64,000 bases of DNA from Rhizobium leguminosarum bv. trifolii WSM1325 (GCA_000023185.1 CP001625.1:248001-312000), one strand, 5' to 3'; shown: positions 9,373 through 18,781, counted from the stretch's first letter. Notes: a model not told the origin generated them from the sequence alone. Translations and numbers: made by a program.

Positions 9373-10470
9373 TTGGCCAGCGTAGAATTGCAGAATATCG
9401 ACAAAACCTATGGGAGCTTTGAGGCGATCGGCAATCTCAATCTGAGCGTCGACGATGGCTCGTTCACGGTGTTCGTCGGCCCTTCCGGCTGTGGAAAATC
9501 GACGCTGCTACGGATGATCGCCGGCCTCGAAAAGATCACGGCAGGCGACCTCAAGATCGACGGGCGGCGGATGAACGAAGCCGATCCGATCGAGCGCGGC
9601 GTGGCCATGGTTTTCCAGAACTACGCGCTCTACCCGCATATGACCGTCGAGCAGAATATCGGCTTCTCGCTGCGCATGGCGGGCCTTGGAAAAGCCGAGA
9701 TCCAGCGCAGCGTTGCCGTTGCGGCGGCAACACTGCAGATAGAACCGCTGATGAAGCGCAAGCCGGCGCAACTCTCCGGTGGTCAGCGTCAGCGTGTCGC
9801 CATCGGCCGGGCGATCGTGCGCAATCCCGCCGTCTTCCTGTTCGACGAGCCGCTGTCGAACCTCGACGCTGAACTCAGGGTGTCCATGCGTGTCGAGATC
9901 GCGAAACTGCACCGGCGCATCGGCGCAACGATGATCTATGTCACCCATGACCAGACGGAAGCGATGACGCTGGCCGACAAGATCGTCGTCATGCGAGCAG
10001 GCAAGATCGAGCAGACAGGGACACCGGATACGCTCTATGCCGACCCCGACAACCTCTTCGTCGCCGGTTTCATCGGCTCCCCGCGGATGAATTTCCTGGA
10101 TGGCACGCTGGACCCCAATGGCGTTGTCAGGCTCGATTGCGGCGCTGTCTTCAAGACGGGCCTTTTGCACGGCGAAGGCGACATCTTGATCAAGGCCGGC
10201 ATTCGGCCCGAGCACTTCACCGGACACGACGATGCCGGCGGCGCAATTGACCTCAAGGTCGACGTGGTGGAAAATCTCGGCGGCACCCGTTTCATCTATG
10301 GCACGCTGAGTTCCGGGCAGGCCGTCATCATCGAGGACCGCTCCGAGACCATCCGCCGCCCCGGGGAAAGCGTCACCGCCGGCTTCCCCGCACGAAGGGC
10401 CCTGCTCTTCGGTGGGGACGGTGAGCGCATCCGCGGGGCGCGCCCGGCAAACACCCTTCCGGCGGGGTAG
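9373..10470 (+). CDS. ABC transporter ATP-binding protein (UgpC/MalK type)
   Basis: The energy-coupling ATPase of the importer, 365 residues with a TTG start at 9373. That start is chosen because AGGGAGGA lies at 9361-9368, just upstream; a TTG at 9346 has no ribosome site. All ABC motifs are present: Walker [11 protein letters not shown]-loop QNYALYP, signature LSGGQRQRV, Walker [13 protein letters not shown] and the switch VTHDQTEA. The C-terminal OB-fold domain typical of MalK/UgpC follows (IRPEHFTG). It should pair with the permeases at 4327 and 5283. Confidence 0.92.
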   Translation: MASVELQNIDKTYGSFEAIGNLNLSVDDGSFTVFVGPSGCGKSTLLRMIAGLEKITAGDLKIDGRRMNEADPIERGVAMVFQNYALYPHMTVEQNIGFSLRMAGLGKAEIQRSVAVAAATLQIEPLMKRKPAQLSGGQRQRVAIGRAIVRNPAVFLFDEPLSNLDAELRVSMRVEIAKLHRRIGATMIYVTHDQTEAMTLADKIVVMRAGKIEQTGTPDTLYADPDNLFVAGFIGSPRMNFLDGTLDPNGVVRLDCGAVFKTGLLHGEGDILIKAGIRPEHFTGHDDAGGAIDLKVDVVENLGGTRFIYGTLSSGQAVIIEDRSETIRRPGESVTAGFPARRALLFGGDGERIRGARPANTLPAG

Positions 10471-10472
10471 TC

Positions 10473-12716
10473 ATGACGTCTCATCTTCTCTGGTACGATG
10501 CGCCCGCACAGCTATGGACGGACGCGCTGCCGCTCGGCAACGGCCGGCTCGGGGCCATGGTCTTCGGCGATCCCCTGCGCGAACACCTGCAGATCAACGA
10601 ATCCACCTTCTGGGCCGGCGGTCCCTATCAGCCCGTTAATCCAGACGCCTTTGGTCATCTGGGAACCGTGCGGCAGCTGATTTTCGACGGCCATTATGCG
10701 GACGCCGAGGCGCTGGCCGAAAAACGTCTGATGGCACGGCCGATCAAGCAGATGTCCTACCAGCCGATCGGCGATCTCCGCCTCGAATTCAAGTTCGCCG
10801 AGAGTGTCTCCGGGTATCGGCGTGCGCTCGATCTCGATACCGCCATCGCTACCTCGTCTTACACCGCCAACGGCATCGCCTACCTGCGCGAAGCCTTCGT
10901 GTCGCCGGTCGACGGTGTGCTCGTCCTACGCCTCTCGGCTGACCGGAAACGCGCGATCAGCTGCCGGATCTCCATCGACAGTCCGCAGCAGGGAGAGATG
11001 AGCATAGGCGAGCGATCGCTGTTGAGCTTTTCGGGGAAGGGCAAAGCGGAATCCGGCATTGCCGCGGCTCTCCGGTTCGCCTTTGGCGTCCGGCTTATCA
11101 ACAGCGGTGGAACGGTGAACGCTTCTGGGGGAGGCTTGTCGGTAGAAGGCGCTGACGAGGTTCTGGTCTTTCTCGACGCGGCAACGAGCTTCAGGCGCTA
11201 CGACGACATTTTGGGACATCCCGAGCGCGATATCATCGATAGACTTGAAAGAGCCGCTTCGCGCGATTTCGTATCGTTGCGCGACGACCATATCGAGGAG
11301 CATCGGCGACTGTTTAGCGCATTCGCCATTGATCTCGGATCGACGCCTGCGGCGTCGCTTCCAACCGACCAACGTATCGCTGGATTCGCTGGCGGCGATG
11401 ATCCGGCGCTGGCAGCGCTTTATGTCCAGTTCGGCCGCTATCTGATGATTGCCTCGTCGCGTCCCGGGACGCAACCGGCCAATCTGCAGGGCATTTGGAA
11501 TGCGCAAACGGATCCACCCTGGGGCAGCAAATACACAGCCAACATCAATCTCCAGATGAACTATTGGCTGCCGGCGCCGGCCAATCTGCGCGAGTGTCTC
11601 GAGCCGCTCGTCGAAATGGCCGAAGAGCTTGCCGAGACCGGCAAGGTGATGGCACACGTACACTATCGCGCCCGCGGCTGGGTCATGCATCACAATACCG
11701 ATCTCTGGCGCGCAACGGGACCGATCGACGGCGCCAAGTGGGGACTCTGGCCAATGGGCGGTATCTGGTTGATGGCGCAGCTGCTGGAAGCATGCGACTA
11801 CCTTGATGACGCCGAAGCGATGCGACGTCGACTATTTCCGATCGCCCTGGAGGCGGCGCACTTCCTCTTCGACGTGCTTGTTCCGTTCCCCGGCACGGAT
11901 TATCTGGTGACGAACCCATCGCTTTCACCCGAAAACGCCCACCCGTACGGAGCGTCGATTTGCGCCGGTCCGGCGATGGACAGCCAACTCATCCGCGATT
12001 TTTTGGGTCTCCTGCGCCCTCTCGCGGTCTCAATCGGTGGAGAGCCCGAGCTTGTCGCCGACATCGATCGTGTGCTGCCGCGCCTTGCGCCCGACAGGAT
12101 CGGCGCGAATGGCCAGTTGCAGGAATGGCTCGAAGACTGGGACATGCAGGCGCCGGAGATGCATCACCGCCATGTCTCGCATCTCTACGGCCTTTACCCG
12201 AGCTGGCAGATCGACATGGACAGAACGCCCGACCTCGCCGCCGCCGCCCGCCGTTCACTGGAGATCCGCGGGGACGAGGCGACGGGGTGGGGCATCGGCT
12301 GGCGCATCAACCTTTGGGCGCGGCTGCGCGATGGCAACCATGCTCATAACGTACTGAAACTGCTTCTCACACCGGAACGAAGCTACAAAAACCTGTTCGA
12401 CGCTCATCCGCCCTTTCAGATCGACGGAAATTTCGGCGGTGCGGCAGGCATCGTGGAAATGCTCGTGCAGTCGCGTCCGGGGGAAATCCATTTACTCCCT
12501 GCGTTGCCGACGGCATGGCCGGGCGGCAGTATCCGTGGCTTGCGCCTACGCGGCGGCATGCTGCTCGACCTTGATTGGGAGGATGGCGAACCGCTGACGA
12601 TTAGGCTCACGGCCTCGCGCAATGTCAGCTCGATCCTTCGCTTCGGCCAAACGCGACGCAAAGTCGATCTCGCCGCTGGCGAAAGCTTTTTCGAGGGCGG
12701 AAGCGAGTTCCGCTAA
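10473..12716 (+). CDS. GH95 family glycoside hydrolase (alpha-L-fucosidase or alpha-L-galactosidase)
   Basis: A 747-residue GH95 enzyme, which hydrolyses terminal alpha-1,2-L-fucose (some members alpha-L-galactose) by inversion. The family start is clear: PLGNGRLGAMVFGDP and INESTFWAGGPYQP. Marks of the (alpha/alpha)6 catalytic barrel are WNAQTDPPWGSKYTANINLQ near residue 350, where the two Asn of NIN should activate the water; QEWLEDW near residue 550; HRHVSHLYGLYP near 565; and FQIDGNFGGAAG near 650. It lacks a signal peptide, so it acts on imported oligosaccharide in the cytoplasm. It begins two bases after the ATPase stop and closes the operon. Specificity is inferred from the family. Confidence 0.9.
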   Translation: MTSHLLWYDAPAQLWTDALPLGNGRLGAMVFGDPLREHLQINESTFWAGGPYQPVNPDAFGHLGTVRQLIFDGHYADAEALAEKRLMARPIKQMSYQPIGDLRLEFKFAESVSGYRRALDLDTAIATSSYTANGIAYLREAFVSPVDGVLVLRLSADRKRAISCRISIDSPQQGEMSIGERSLLSFSGKGKAESGIAAALRFAFGVRLINSGGTVNASGGGLSVEGADEVLVFLDAATSFRRYDDILGHPERDIIDRLERAASRDFVSLRDDHIEEHRRLFSAFAIDLGSTPAASLPTDQRIAGFAGGDDPALAALYVQFGRYLMIASSRPGTQPANLQGIWNAQTDPPWGSKYTANINLQMNYWLPAPANLRECLEPLVEMAEELAETGKVMAHVHYRARGWVMHHNTDLWRATGPIDGAKWGLWPMGGIWLMAQLLEACDYLDDAEAMRRRLFPIALEAAHFLFDVLVPFPGTDYLVTNPSLSPENAHPYGASICAGPAMDSQLIRDFLGLLRPLAVSIGGEPELVADIDRVLPRLAPDRIGANGQLQEWLEDWDMQAPEMHHRHVSHLYGLYPSWQIDMDRTPDLAAAARRSLEIRGDEATGWGIGWRINLWARLRDGNHAHNVLKLLLTPERSYKNLFDAHPPFQIDGNFGGAAGIVEMLVQSRPGEIHLLPALPTAWPGGSIRGLRLRGGMLLDLDWEDGEPLTIRLTASRNVSSILRFGQTRRKVDLAAGESFFEGGSEFR

Positions 12717-13220
12717 ATCCGCGCGGACGACGTGCTGGGGCCGAGCTCGTACGGCAAACGGGTTGTCGGATCCGTCGGAGACGGGTTTGGCGGCTACACG
12801 CCGGACGTCGCCGAGATTGTCGAACTCGAAAAGATGGTGCTGGCACTCGAGCGCAAGGACCGAAGGCTGCAGGCGACGCTGTATTTGATCGCGTCACGCA
12901 GCTTTTGAAAAAGACGGCCGAGACCCATCGTTTGGCGTCAGAACACTCTTGCTTGAAAAGTGATGCAAATCAGCGCCTGCGCGGCGCATCGTTCGCGACA
13001 ACAGGCCATCGGAGGAGCGGCCTCTCGCCCGGCGAGCATGCGGCCAATCAAATATGTAAGCCGCGCCTGTCCATTGGAAATTCAATGGCTCCGCCCATGA
13101 CTGAGAGTTAAAGCCATAGCAAACATCGCTGGTCAACCGATGGCTTCTTCTCGCAGTCAAGGCAGTCGAAATTTCAGTCAAAGGCCCTGCTTGTCAACAG
13201 AAAGCGAAGGCAGGGCGCAA
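12717..13220. other. 504-base gap holding an orphan open frame
   Basis: Directly after the GH95 stop the same frame stays open for 63 codons, to a TGA at 12906-12908. A GTG at 12732 is the only early start and has no clear ribosome site. The translation includes GDGFGGYTPDVAEIVELEKM and a basic helix, and I do not recognise it. It may be the tail of a lost gene. The rest, to the SDR end at 13221, shows no convincing gene, RNA or terminator. Confidence 0.3.
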
Positions 13221-14006
13221 TCACACGCTTGAGATTAGCCCCCCGTCCACCCGGATCACCGATCCGGTCAGATAGGAGGCGCGCCTGCTTGCCATGAACG
13301 TGACGACATCGGCATATTCTTGCGGATCACCATAGCGCCCGACTGGGATCGATGCAGTGCTTGCCGCTGAAACCTCCTCGACGGCCTTCCCTTCGCGCTT
13401 CGCCTTCTGTTCGTCGAGGAAGGCGATACGCTGTGTGGCGACACGACCTGGCAAGACGACATTGACGGTCACGCCATCACGACCGACCTCGCCCGCCAGT
13501 GTTTTAGACCATCCGAGAAGCGACATGCGCAGGGCATTCGACAGGCCAAGATTGGGAATGGGCGCGACGACGCCAGATGATGTCGAGGTGATGATGCGTC
13601 CCCACTTCTTTTCACGCATCCTGGGAAGTACGGCATCGGAGATTGCTATGACCGACAGAACCATGCTGTCGAAGTATTTACGCCAGCTCTCGGCACTCTG
13701 ACTGGAAACGAGCGTCGGCGGCGGGCCGCCGGTGATATTGACAAGAATGTCTACCGAGCCGAGCTGCTCGTCGATGGCGGCGAGATTGGGCTCGATCACG
13801 CCGAGTTCGGCAAGGTCCCATTGAAGCGCCATCGCTAAGCCGCCAGCCGTGCGGATATCGGCAACCGTTTTATCCGCTGCTTCCCTGTCGATATCTGCAA
13901 CCGCGATCCGCGCGCCTTCGACGGCGAGCGTTTTAGCAATTGCCCCGCCAAGCCCGCCGCCGGCGCCCAATACCAGGGCAGTCTTGCCTTTCAATCCGAG
14001 ATCCAT
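13221..14006 (-). CDS. SDR family protein with altered active site
   Basis: A 261-residue short-chain dehydrogenase fold, the last gene of the 16-kb - strand operon. The cofactor motif LGAGGGLGGAIA (residues 13-24) and the C-terminal GSVIRVDGGLISS are normal. The catalytic YxxxK is absent: aligning the helix RMSLLGWSKTLAGE with the usual KAALIGLTKSLA puts Ser156 where Tyr and Arg160 where Lys belong (GLSNALR). The N-terminal NNAG motif is also changed, to VNITGG. A small SDR subgroup shares this pattern. The protein may use a different proton donor or only bind a ligand. It lies 46 bases behind the next SDR. Confidence 0.85.
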   Translation of the reverse strand: MDLGLKGKTALVLGAGGGLGGAIAKTLAVEGARIAVADIDREAADKTVADIRTAGGLAMALQWDLAELGVIEPNLAAIDEQLGSVDILVNITGGPPPTLVSSQSAESWRKYFDSMVLSVIAISDAVLPRMREKKWGRIITSTSSGVVAPIPNLGLSNALRMSLLGWSKTLAGEVGRDGVTVNVVLPGRVATQRIAFLDEQKAKREGKAVEEVSAASTASIPVGRYGDPQEYADVVTFMASRRASYLTGSVIRVDGGLISSV

Positions 14007-14052
14007 GGTCCGCTTCCTTTCCGTTATTGGCGATCTTCATACGCTGTGATCA

Positions 14053-14832
14053 TCAGCCCGCCATCCAGCCGCCATCGACCATCAGGTTAACGCCGGTCAT
14101 GTAGCTCGCCATGTCGCTGGCGAGGAAAAGCGCGGCACTCGCGACATCGTGTGGCTCGCCGAGCCGCGGCCAAGGGGTGCGACGGCGCGAATAATCGAGA
14201 GCGTCGGGATCGTTGGCGACACCCGGTTTGCCGGTGACGATCTTGCCGGGGGCAATCGCATTGCAAACGATACCTGTCGCAGCATGGTCGACGGCAATTT
14301 GCCGGGTCATTTGTACGACTGCACCCTTGCTGACGCCGTATGGGAAATCACCAGGGCAAGCGACCATGCCGTGCTGCGATGAAATGTTGATGATGCGGCC
14401 ACGCGTTTCACCGGTCGGCTCCTGCGCCAGAAATTGCTGCGCGGCTCGCTTGCAGCAATAAAAGAACCCGGTGACATTGACGGCGATCACCCTATCCCAT
14501 TGTTGGGGCGAGGTTTCAAGGAGATTGGTCGAGGTATAGATCGCGGCATTGTTGACCATGATGTCGAGCCGACCGAACTCTTTCACCGTTTGTGAGACCA
14601 GCCCATCGACGTCAGCCCAGTTGGAGATGTCGGTCCTTACGAACATGCCCTCTCCGCCTGCCGCAACGATGCAGGAAAGGGTCGTTTCACCCCCCTCGAT
14701 CGGAGCCTCGCAGACGTCGGCGATCACGACGACCGCGCCCTCTTCGGCGTAGCGAAGTGCGATCGCCCGGCCGAGGCCGGAGCTCGCGCCGGTGACAATG
14801 GCAATTTTCCTGTCGAGCAAAGGCATCGGCAT
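14053..14832 (-). CDS. SDR family oxidoreductase
   Basis: A classical SDR of about 259 residues with TGASSGLG (about residues 15-22), NNAA near 91, and the catalytic YGVSK following the INISSQHG serine strand; the end MTGVNLMVDGGWMAG is typical. The ATG at 14832 is almost on top of AAGGA, while the in-frame ATG at 14826 lies six bases behind it and may be the real start. The gene follows the cyclic amidohydrolase by four bases, so it is translated from the same message. It probably oxidises a hydroxyl of the pathway's product; the substrate is unknown. Confidence 0.88.
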   Translation of the reverse strand: MPMPLLDRKIAIVTGASSGLGRAIALRYAEEGAVVVIADVCEAPIEGGETTLSCIVAAGGEGMFVRTDISNWADVDGLVSQTVKEFGRLDIMVNNAAIYTSTNLLETSPQQWDRVIAVNVTGFFYCCKRAAQQFLAQEPTGETRGRIINISSQHGMVACPGDFPYGVSKGAVVQMTRQIAVDHAATGIVCNAIAPGKIVTGKPGVANDPDALDYSRRRTPWPRLGEPHDVASAALFLASDMASYMTGVNLMVDGGWMAG

Positions 14833-14836
14833 TCCT

Positions 14837-16171
14837 TTATGCAGTCCTGCGGACGACTTGGCCGCGACGGGGATTAATAAGCGTTCCGTCTTTGACGATG
14901 CGTGCGCCGCGCAGGAAGACGTCGGTCAGCCCGCCGGCCGTGCGCCTGCCGTGAAATGGTGAATAGGCGGCACGGGAGGCCTGCTCGGTATTGGTGATGA
15001 CAGTCGGTCGGTCCGTATCGACAATTAGAATATCGGCATCGCTGCCGACGGCAATCGAGCCTTTCGAACGTCCAAGTCCGAAGCGATGAGCGGGATTGTA
15101 GGCGCAGATCCGCACGAGATCCGAAAGCCCTATTACCTTCTCCGCCACAAGGTCCAGCATCACCGAGAGCAATGTCTGAAGACCCGGCATCCCGCCGGGA
15201 ATATCTGCGAAAGATCCATAGACTGCCGACTTTTCGGCCGGGCTGTGCGGCGCATGATCCGTCGCCATGATTGTGATCAGGCCCTCAGAGACCGCTCGGC
15301 GCAAGGCCGCGACATCGTCGCGACCGCGAAACGGAGGCGATCCTTTCAGCCGGGCACCTTCCGTCTCGTAGTCGTCGGATATGAAGAACAGGTTCTGCGG
15401 TGTCGTTTCCACGGTGACATCAGCCATGCTCCGAAGACGGCTCCAGGTCTCGGCGCCGAGCCTCGAATTGATTTGACGCACATGCACGCGCGCGCCGGTC
15501 TCAGCCGCCGCCAGTACCGCGCGTGCAATACCGCCGGCTTCGGCGAGCGGCGGTCTGCTGGCCAAAAATGCCGGAACGCCAACACTGCGCTCCCGCACGC
15601 CGGCTCCCTCGAGGATCGACTGGTCGCCGGGGGAAACGCCTATCACCGCGCCGGTACCCGCCAGCCGGCGCAGCGTCTCAGTGACAGCATCCAGACTATC
15701 GAACCGATAGTCGACGGGTACGTCAGCCGTGAACAGTTCAAGAGAGACCGGCGACAAAGCAAGCAGGGCCTCCAGGCTGTCATAACTCTTTGAAACCACG
15801 GCCTGAAAGCCGACGTCGACATGAATTCTGCCCGCCGCGCTCGCCATCTTATCCGACAATTGCTGCGCAGTCGCCGTCCAGGGATCGTCCGTCGGCATGT
15901 CGAGAATGGTCGTCACGCCGCCGAGCGCCGCTGCGTGTGTGCCGCTTTCGAAATCCTCCTTCTGCGTCATTCCCGGTTCGCGCAGATGAACATGCGCATC
16001 GACCAGGCCGGGCAGCACCTTTTTGCCGCTCGCATTGACGAAGCCGCGCGCCATGGCGGGCTCGCCAGGCGCTAGGACGGCCGCGACGCTTCCGTCGAGA
16101 ATGCCGATATCCGCAGGAAGTTGACCGCTTGCGTTGACGACCATGCCGCCGGTGATCAGCGTGTCGAACAT
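14837..16171 (-). CDS. cyclic amidohydrolase (dihydroorotase/allantoinase/hydantoinase-like)
   Basis: A 444-residue amidohydrolase that should open a cyclic amide, hydantoin or imide ring. The start at 16171 (MFDTLITGGMVVN) follows GGGAGGCGAGG; the longer open frame beyond it is a shadow of the neighbour. The metal site begins with AHVHLREPG (His60, His62) and ends with ATDHAPHSPAEK, as in dihydroorotase and allantoinase. Where the family has a carboxylated, metal-bridging lysine, this protein reads SPVSLELF, placing Glu145 there. A glutamate bridge occurs in other amidohydrolase branches, so activity is still plausible. It sits between a ThDP enzyme and an SDR. Confidence 0.85.
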   Translation of the reverse strand: MFDTLITGGMVVNASGQLPADIGILDGSVAAVLAPGEPAMARGFVNASGKKVLPGLVDAHVHLREPGMTQKEDFESGTHAAALGGVTTILDMPTDDPWTATAQQLSDKMASAAGRIHVDVGFQAVVSKSYDSLEALLALSPVSLELFTADVPVDYRFDSLDAVTETLRRLAGTGAVIGVSPGDQSILEGAGVRERSVGVPAFLASRPPLAEAGGIARAVLAAAETGARVHVRQINSRLGAETWSRLRSMADVTVETTPQNLFFISDDYETEGARLKGSPPFRGRDDVAALRRAVSEGLITIMATDHAPHSPAEKSAVYGSFADIPGGMPGLQTLLSVMLDLVAEKVIGLSDLVRICAYNPAHRFGLGRSKGSIAVGSDADILIVDTDRPTVITNTEQASRAAYSPFHGRRTAGGLTDVFLRGARIVKDGTLINPRRGQVVRRTA

Positions 16172-16188
16172 AGTCGCCCTCGCCTCCC

Positions 16189-17880
16189 CTACCATAGACC
16201 CGCGAGCCGCGGCTCTTCGTGCGTGACGACCTCGATAAGCGCCGCCTGCCCGGCCTTGACCTTGTCGAGGGCACGCAGCAACGCGGGGCGCAGCATTTCC
16301 GGATCCACGACGCATTCCGCGTAACCACCGAGAGCTTCCGCGATCGGTGCGTAACTGCCTGTTACCCGATTCGCGCCGTATTTCGTGGTGGCGATCGGCA
16401 TGCTTTTCGCGTAGCCGCCGAGCACGTTGTTGCGCAGCACGATGGTCAAGACAGGCAGATTGCAGCGGACCGCAGTTTCGAAGTCGATGCCGACCATTCC
16501 GAACGCGGACTCTCCCATCAGATTGACGACGGTCGCATCGGGGCGAGCAAGCCTGGCCCCCATCGCAAAGCCTAGGCCGCTTCCGAGTTGGGTGGTCTTT
16601 CCCCAACCGATGTAGCCGCCGGGTGTGCTTGCCACATAAAATGGGCAGAACTGGTCGCGCGGATTGCCGGCGTCGTGTGTGACGATCGAGGTCTTCGGAT
16701 CGATCGCCTGCATGATCTCCCAGACGACACGGTAAGGTGAGATCGGCGTGCTGTCCGACGTCAGGAGCGGCATCCATTTTTCCATGAAAGCCGCGCGAAC
16801 GGCAGCGATTTCCGCCGCCGGCTGCTGACGTTCGCCGAGAGGCAGGTGATCGCGACGGATCAGTGCGATCATCTGTTTCAGGACCGAGGCGGCATCTGCG
16901 ACCACACCCTGGGCGATCGCATAGTCCTTGCCGAGATCCGCATCGTCGAGCGTGACATGAAGGATGGTTTTATCTTCGGGGATCGGCAGGATGTAGTAGG
17001 AGCGCGTCAGGCTGCTGCCGAGCGCGAACACCACGTCGGCCTTTGCTAGAAAATGGTCGACGGTCGCGGGTCGGGCACGCCCGGCTGTTCCGAGAGCAAG
17101 CGGATGGTCTTCGGGAAAAGCGCTCTTGCCGTTCGGCGTCGTCATGACGGGAATGTTCAAGAGTTCGGCAAGCTCGATCAGTTCCGGCGTCGCCGAGGCT
17201 GACAGCACTCCCTGCCCCGCGAGAATAACGGGATTTTTGGCGGCCAGCAGGCTCTTGGCCAGATCGACCACCTCACGATCACCGGCCTGCGGTACGCTGC
17301 GGCGCGGTCGGCGATGATCCGCCGGCAGAGCATCAAGCCTTTCGGCCAGCAGATCGACAGGCAATTCGAGCAGGACCGGCGCCGGCGACCCATTCCTGAC
17401 ACGCGATATCGCCGCATGCATGAGCTTGGGCAGATCATCGACCTGCGTTGCCGCCTCGCACCATTTGGTAATGTGCCGAAAGTTGCGGCGGGATTCGAAA
17501 TTCGGGGCGATGGCTTCTGATCCGCGCGGGTAGCCGGTCGGCAAGAACAGCATCGGTACGCGGTCGTTGAAAGCCTGGGCAATGCCGGCAAATGCACTTT
17601 CGGCTCCCGGGCCATATTGCACAGTGACAACGGCAAGCTCCCTGCCGGCCGTCGCCCGGGCATAGCCCTCTGCGATATTGACGGCGACACGCTGCGTCCG
17701 CGCAATGAGCGGCGGAATGTCAAGCGCCGCTGAGGCATCGAAAAGCTCGCTTGCTGGAAAGCCAATGATCTGCTTGACGCCTTCCTCCTTCAGGACCCCT
17801 GCAACATATTCGGCGCCGCTCATCGTTTTCGCCTCGGCGGGCAAATGGTCATTCGGCAGTGCATGCGTGCCGTCAGCCAT
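16189..17880 (-). CDS. thiamine-diphosphate enzyme (acetolactate-synthase-like)
   Basis: A 563-residue ThDP enzyme with the three-domain layout of acetolactate synthase and benzaldehyde lyase. The Pyr domain contains RTQRVAVNIAEGYARATAG; in relatives this is RHEQ..AAEGYAR, where the Glu activates the cofactor. Here it is Gln63. The cofactor-binding segment reads MGESAFGMVGIDFE..RNN, so the usual GDG is GES. The start at 17880 overlaps the deacetylase stop by eight bases; a longer frame to 17931 exists. Such enzymes join or split carbon-carbon bonds next to a carbonyl. Glyoxylate carboligase also lacks this Glu, so a carboligase or decarboxylase role remains possible. Confidence 0.85.
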   Translation of the reverse strand: MADGTHALPNDHLPAEAKTMSGAEYVAGVLKEEGVKQIIGFPASELFDASAALDIPPLIARTQRVAVNIAEGYARATAGRELAVVTVQYGPGAESAFAGIAQAFNDRVPMLFLPTGYPRGSEAIAPNFESRRNFRHITKWCEAATQVDDLPKLMHAAISRVRNGSPAPVLLELPVDLLAERLDALPADHRRPRRSVPQAGDREVVDLAKSLLAAKNPVILAGQGVLSASATPELIELAELLNIPVMTTPNGKSAFPEDHPLALGTAGRARPATVDHFLAKADVVFALGSSLTRSYYILPIPEDKTILHVTLDDADLGKDYAIAQGVVADAASVLKQMIALIRRDHLPLGERQQPAAEIAAVRAAFMEKWMPLLTSDSTPISPYRVVWEIMQAIDPKTSIVTHDAGNPRDQFCPFYVASTPGGYIGWGKTTQLGSGLGFAMGARLARPDATVVNLMGESAFGMVGIDFETAVRCNLPVLTIVLRNNVLGGYAKSMPIATTKYGANRVTGSYAPIAEALGGYAECVVDPEMLRPALLRALDKVKAGQAALIEVVTHEEPRLAGLW

Positions 17881-18781
17881 GATGATCGATCCAGTAACGG
17901 GCAATATCTTGGCGCCGCATGAAGGCCGCACCTGGCGTTTTCTTGACGTGCTCGATCACGTCACGCAGACCCGAGGCGCGATTAGGCTGGCCCATCCAGC
18001 GGGCATGCACGCCGATCGTCAGCATACGCCCGCCTGTCTCGTCGGCTTCGCCGATCATGTAGTCGATCGCCGATCGGCAATCCTCGGCAAAATCGCGCGG
18101 ATTGCTGTAGCCGGGCGCGATCAGATAGCGGCTGTCGTTCAGCGTCTTCGAATAGGGCACGACGAGAAGCTTCGTACCCTCGTGATCGAGGAAATACGGA
18201 AGATCGTCGTTGCAGGGGTCCGAGTAATAGAGGAAGCCGCCTTCCCTGACGATCAGGTCACGGGTGTTGACGCTTGGAAAGGATCGGCAATTCCAACCCA
18301 TCGGCCTTGTGCCGGTCAATTTCTCATAAAGGGCCAGTGCTTCGTGAAGCTGCCGCTCCTCCTCATCGCGCGGCATGCCGGAATATTCGCTCCAGCGCAG
18401 CCCGTGGCCGAGCAGATCGTGGCCGCGGGCACTCATCCAATCGACGACAGCCGGGTTCTTCTCCAGCGCAACGGCGCAGGCCGAGATCGTTACCGGAATA
18501 TCGTAACGGTCGAACATGCGAGCCAGGCGCCAGACGCCTGCGCGACTGCCGTATTCGAAATGGGTCTCGGTGCCGAGGTCGCGCAGCGGCGGGCTGTTGG
18601 GAATATTGTACTCGCCCCAATTATCGTTTCGTCCGTCCTCGAGCCAGGAATACTCCGCGCCCTCCTCGTAGTTCAGCACGAGGTTGATCGCCAGCTTGAC
18701 CCCGCCTGGCCAGGAGATGACCGGGGGGTTCGGGCCATAGCCGACAAAATCGCGCAATTGATCTTTTGCACCAGCGCTCAT
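17873..18781 (-). CDS. polysaccharide-deacetylase-fold hydrolase (PuuE allantoinase-like)
   Basis: A 302-residue NodB-fold protein of the PuuE type, a group that includes a metal-independent allantoinase opening a hydantoin ring. Visible marks are INLVLNYEEGAEYS near residue 32, a strand with the GHDLLGHGLRWSEYSG histidines and the GWNCRSFPSVNT segment. The start at 18781 shares a base with the stop of the epimerase gene (TGATG). It has no signal peptide, which argues against cell-wall deacetylation. Two cyclic amidohydrolases in the same operon support action on a cyclic ureide or amide. A related gene lies at 43805. Confidence 0.8.
   Translation of the reverse strand: MSAGAKDQLRDFVGYGPNPPVISWPGGVKLAINLVLNYEEGAEYSWLEDGRNDNWGEYNIPNSPPLRDLGTETHFEYGSRAGVWRLARMFDRYDIPVTISACAVALEKNPAVVDWMSARGHDLLGHGLRWSEYSGMPRDEEERQLHEALALYEKLTGTRPMGWNCRSFPSVNTRDLIVREGGFLYYSDPCNDDLPYFLDHEGTKLLVVPYSKTLNDSRYLIAPGYSNPRDFAEDCRSAIDYMIGEADETGGRMLTIGVHARWMGQPNRASGLRDVIEHVKKTPGAAFMRRQDIARYWIDHHG

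Noticed and set aside
16172..16777. Extension of the cyclic amidohydrolase frame by 202 codons
   Set aside because: The added part overlaps the ThDP enzyme gene in another frame and reads as low-complexity; the family N-terminus and a ribosome site are at 16171.
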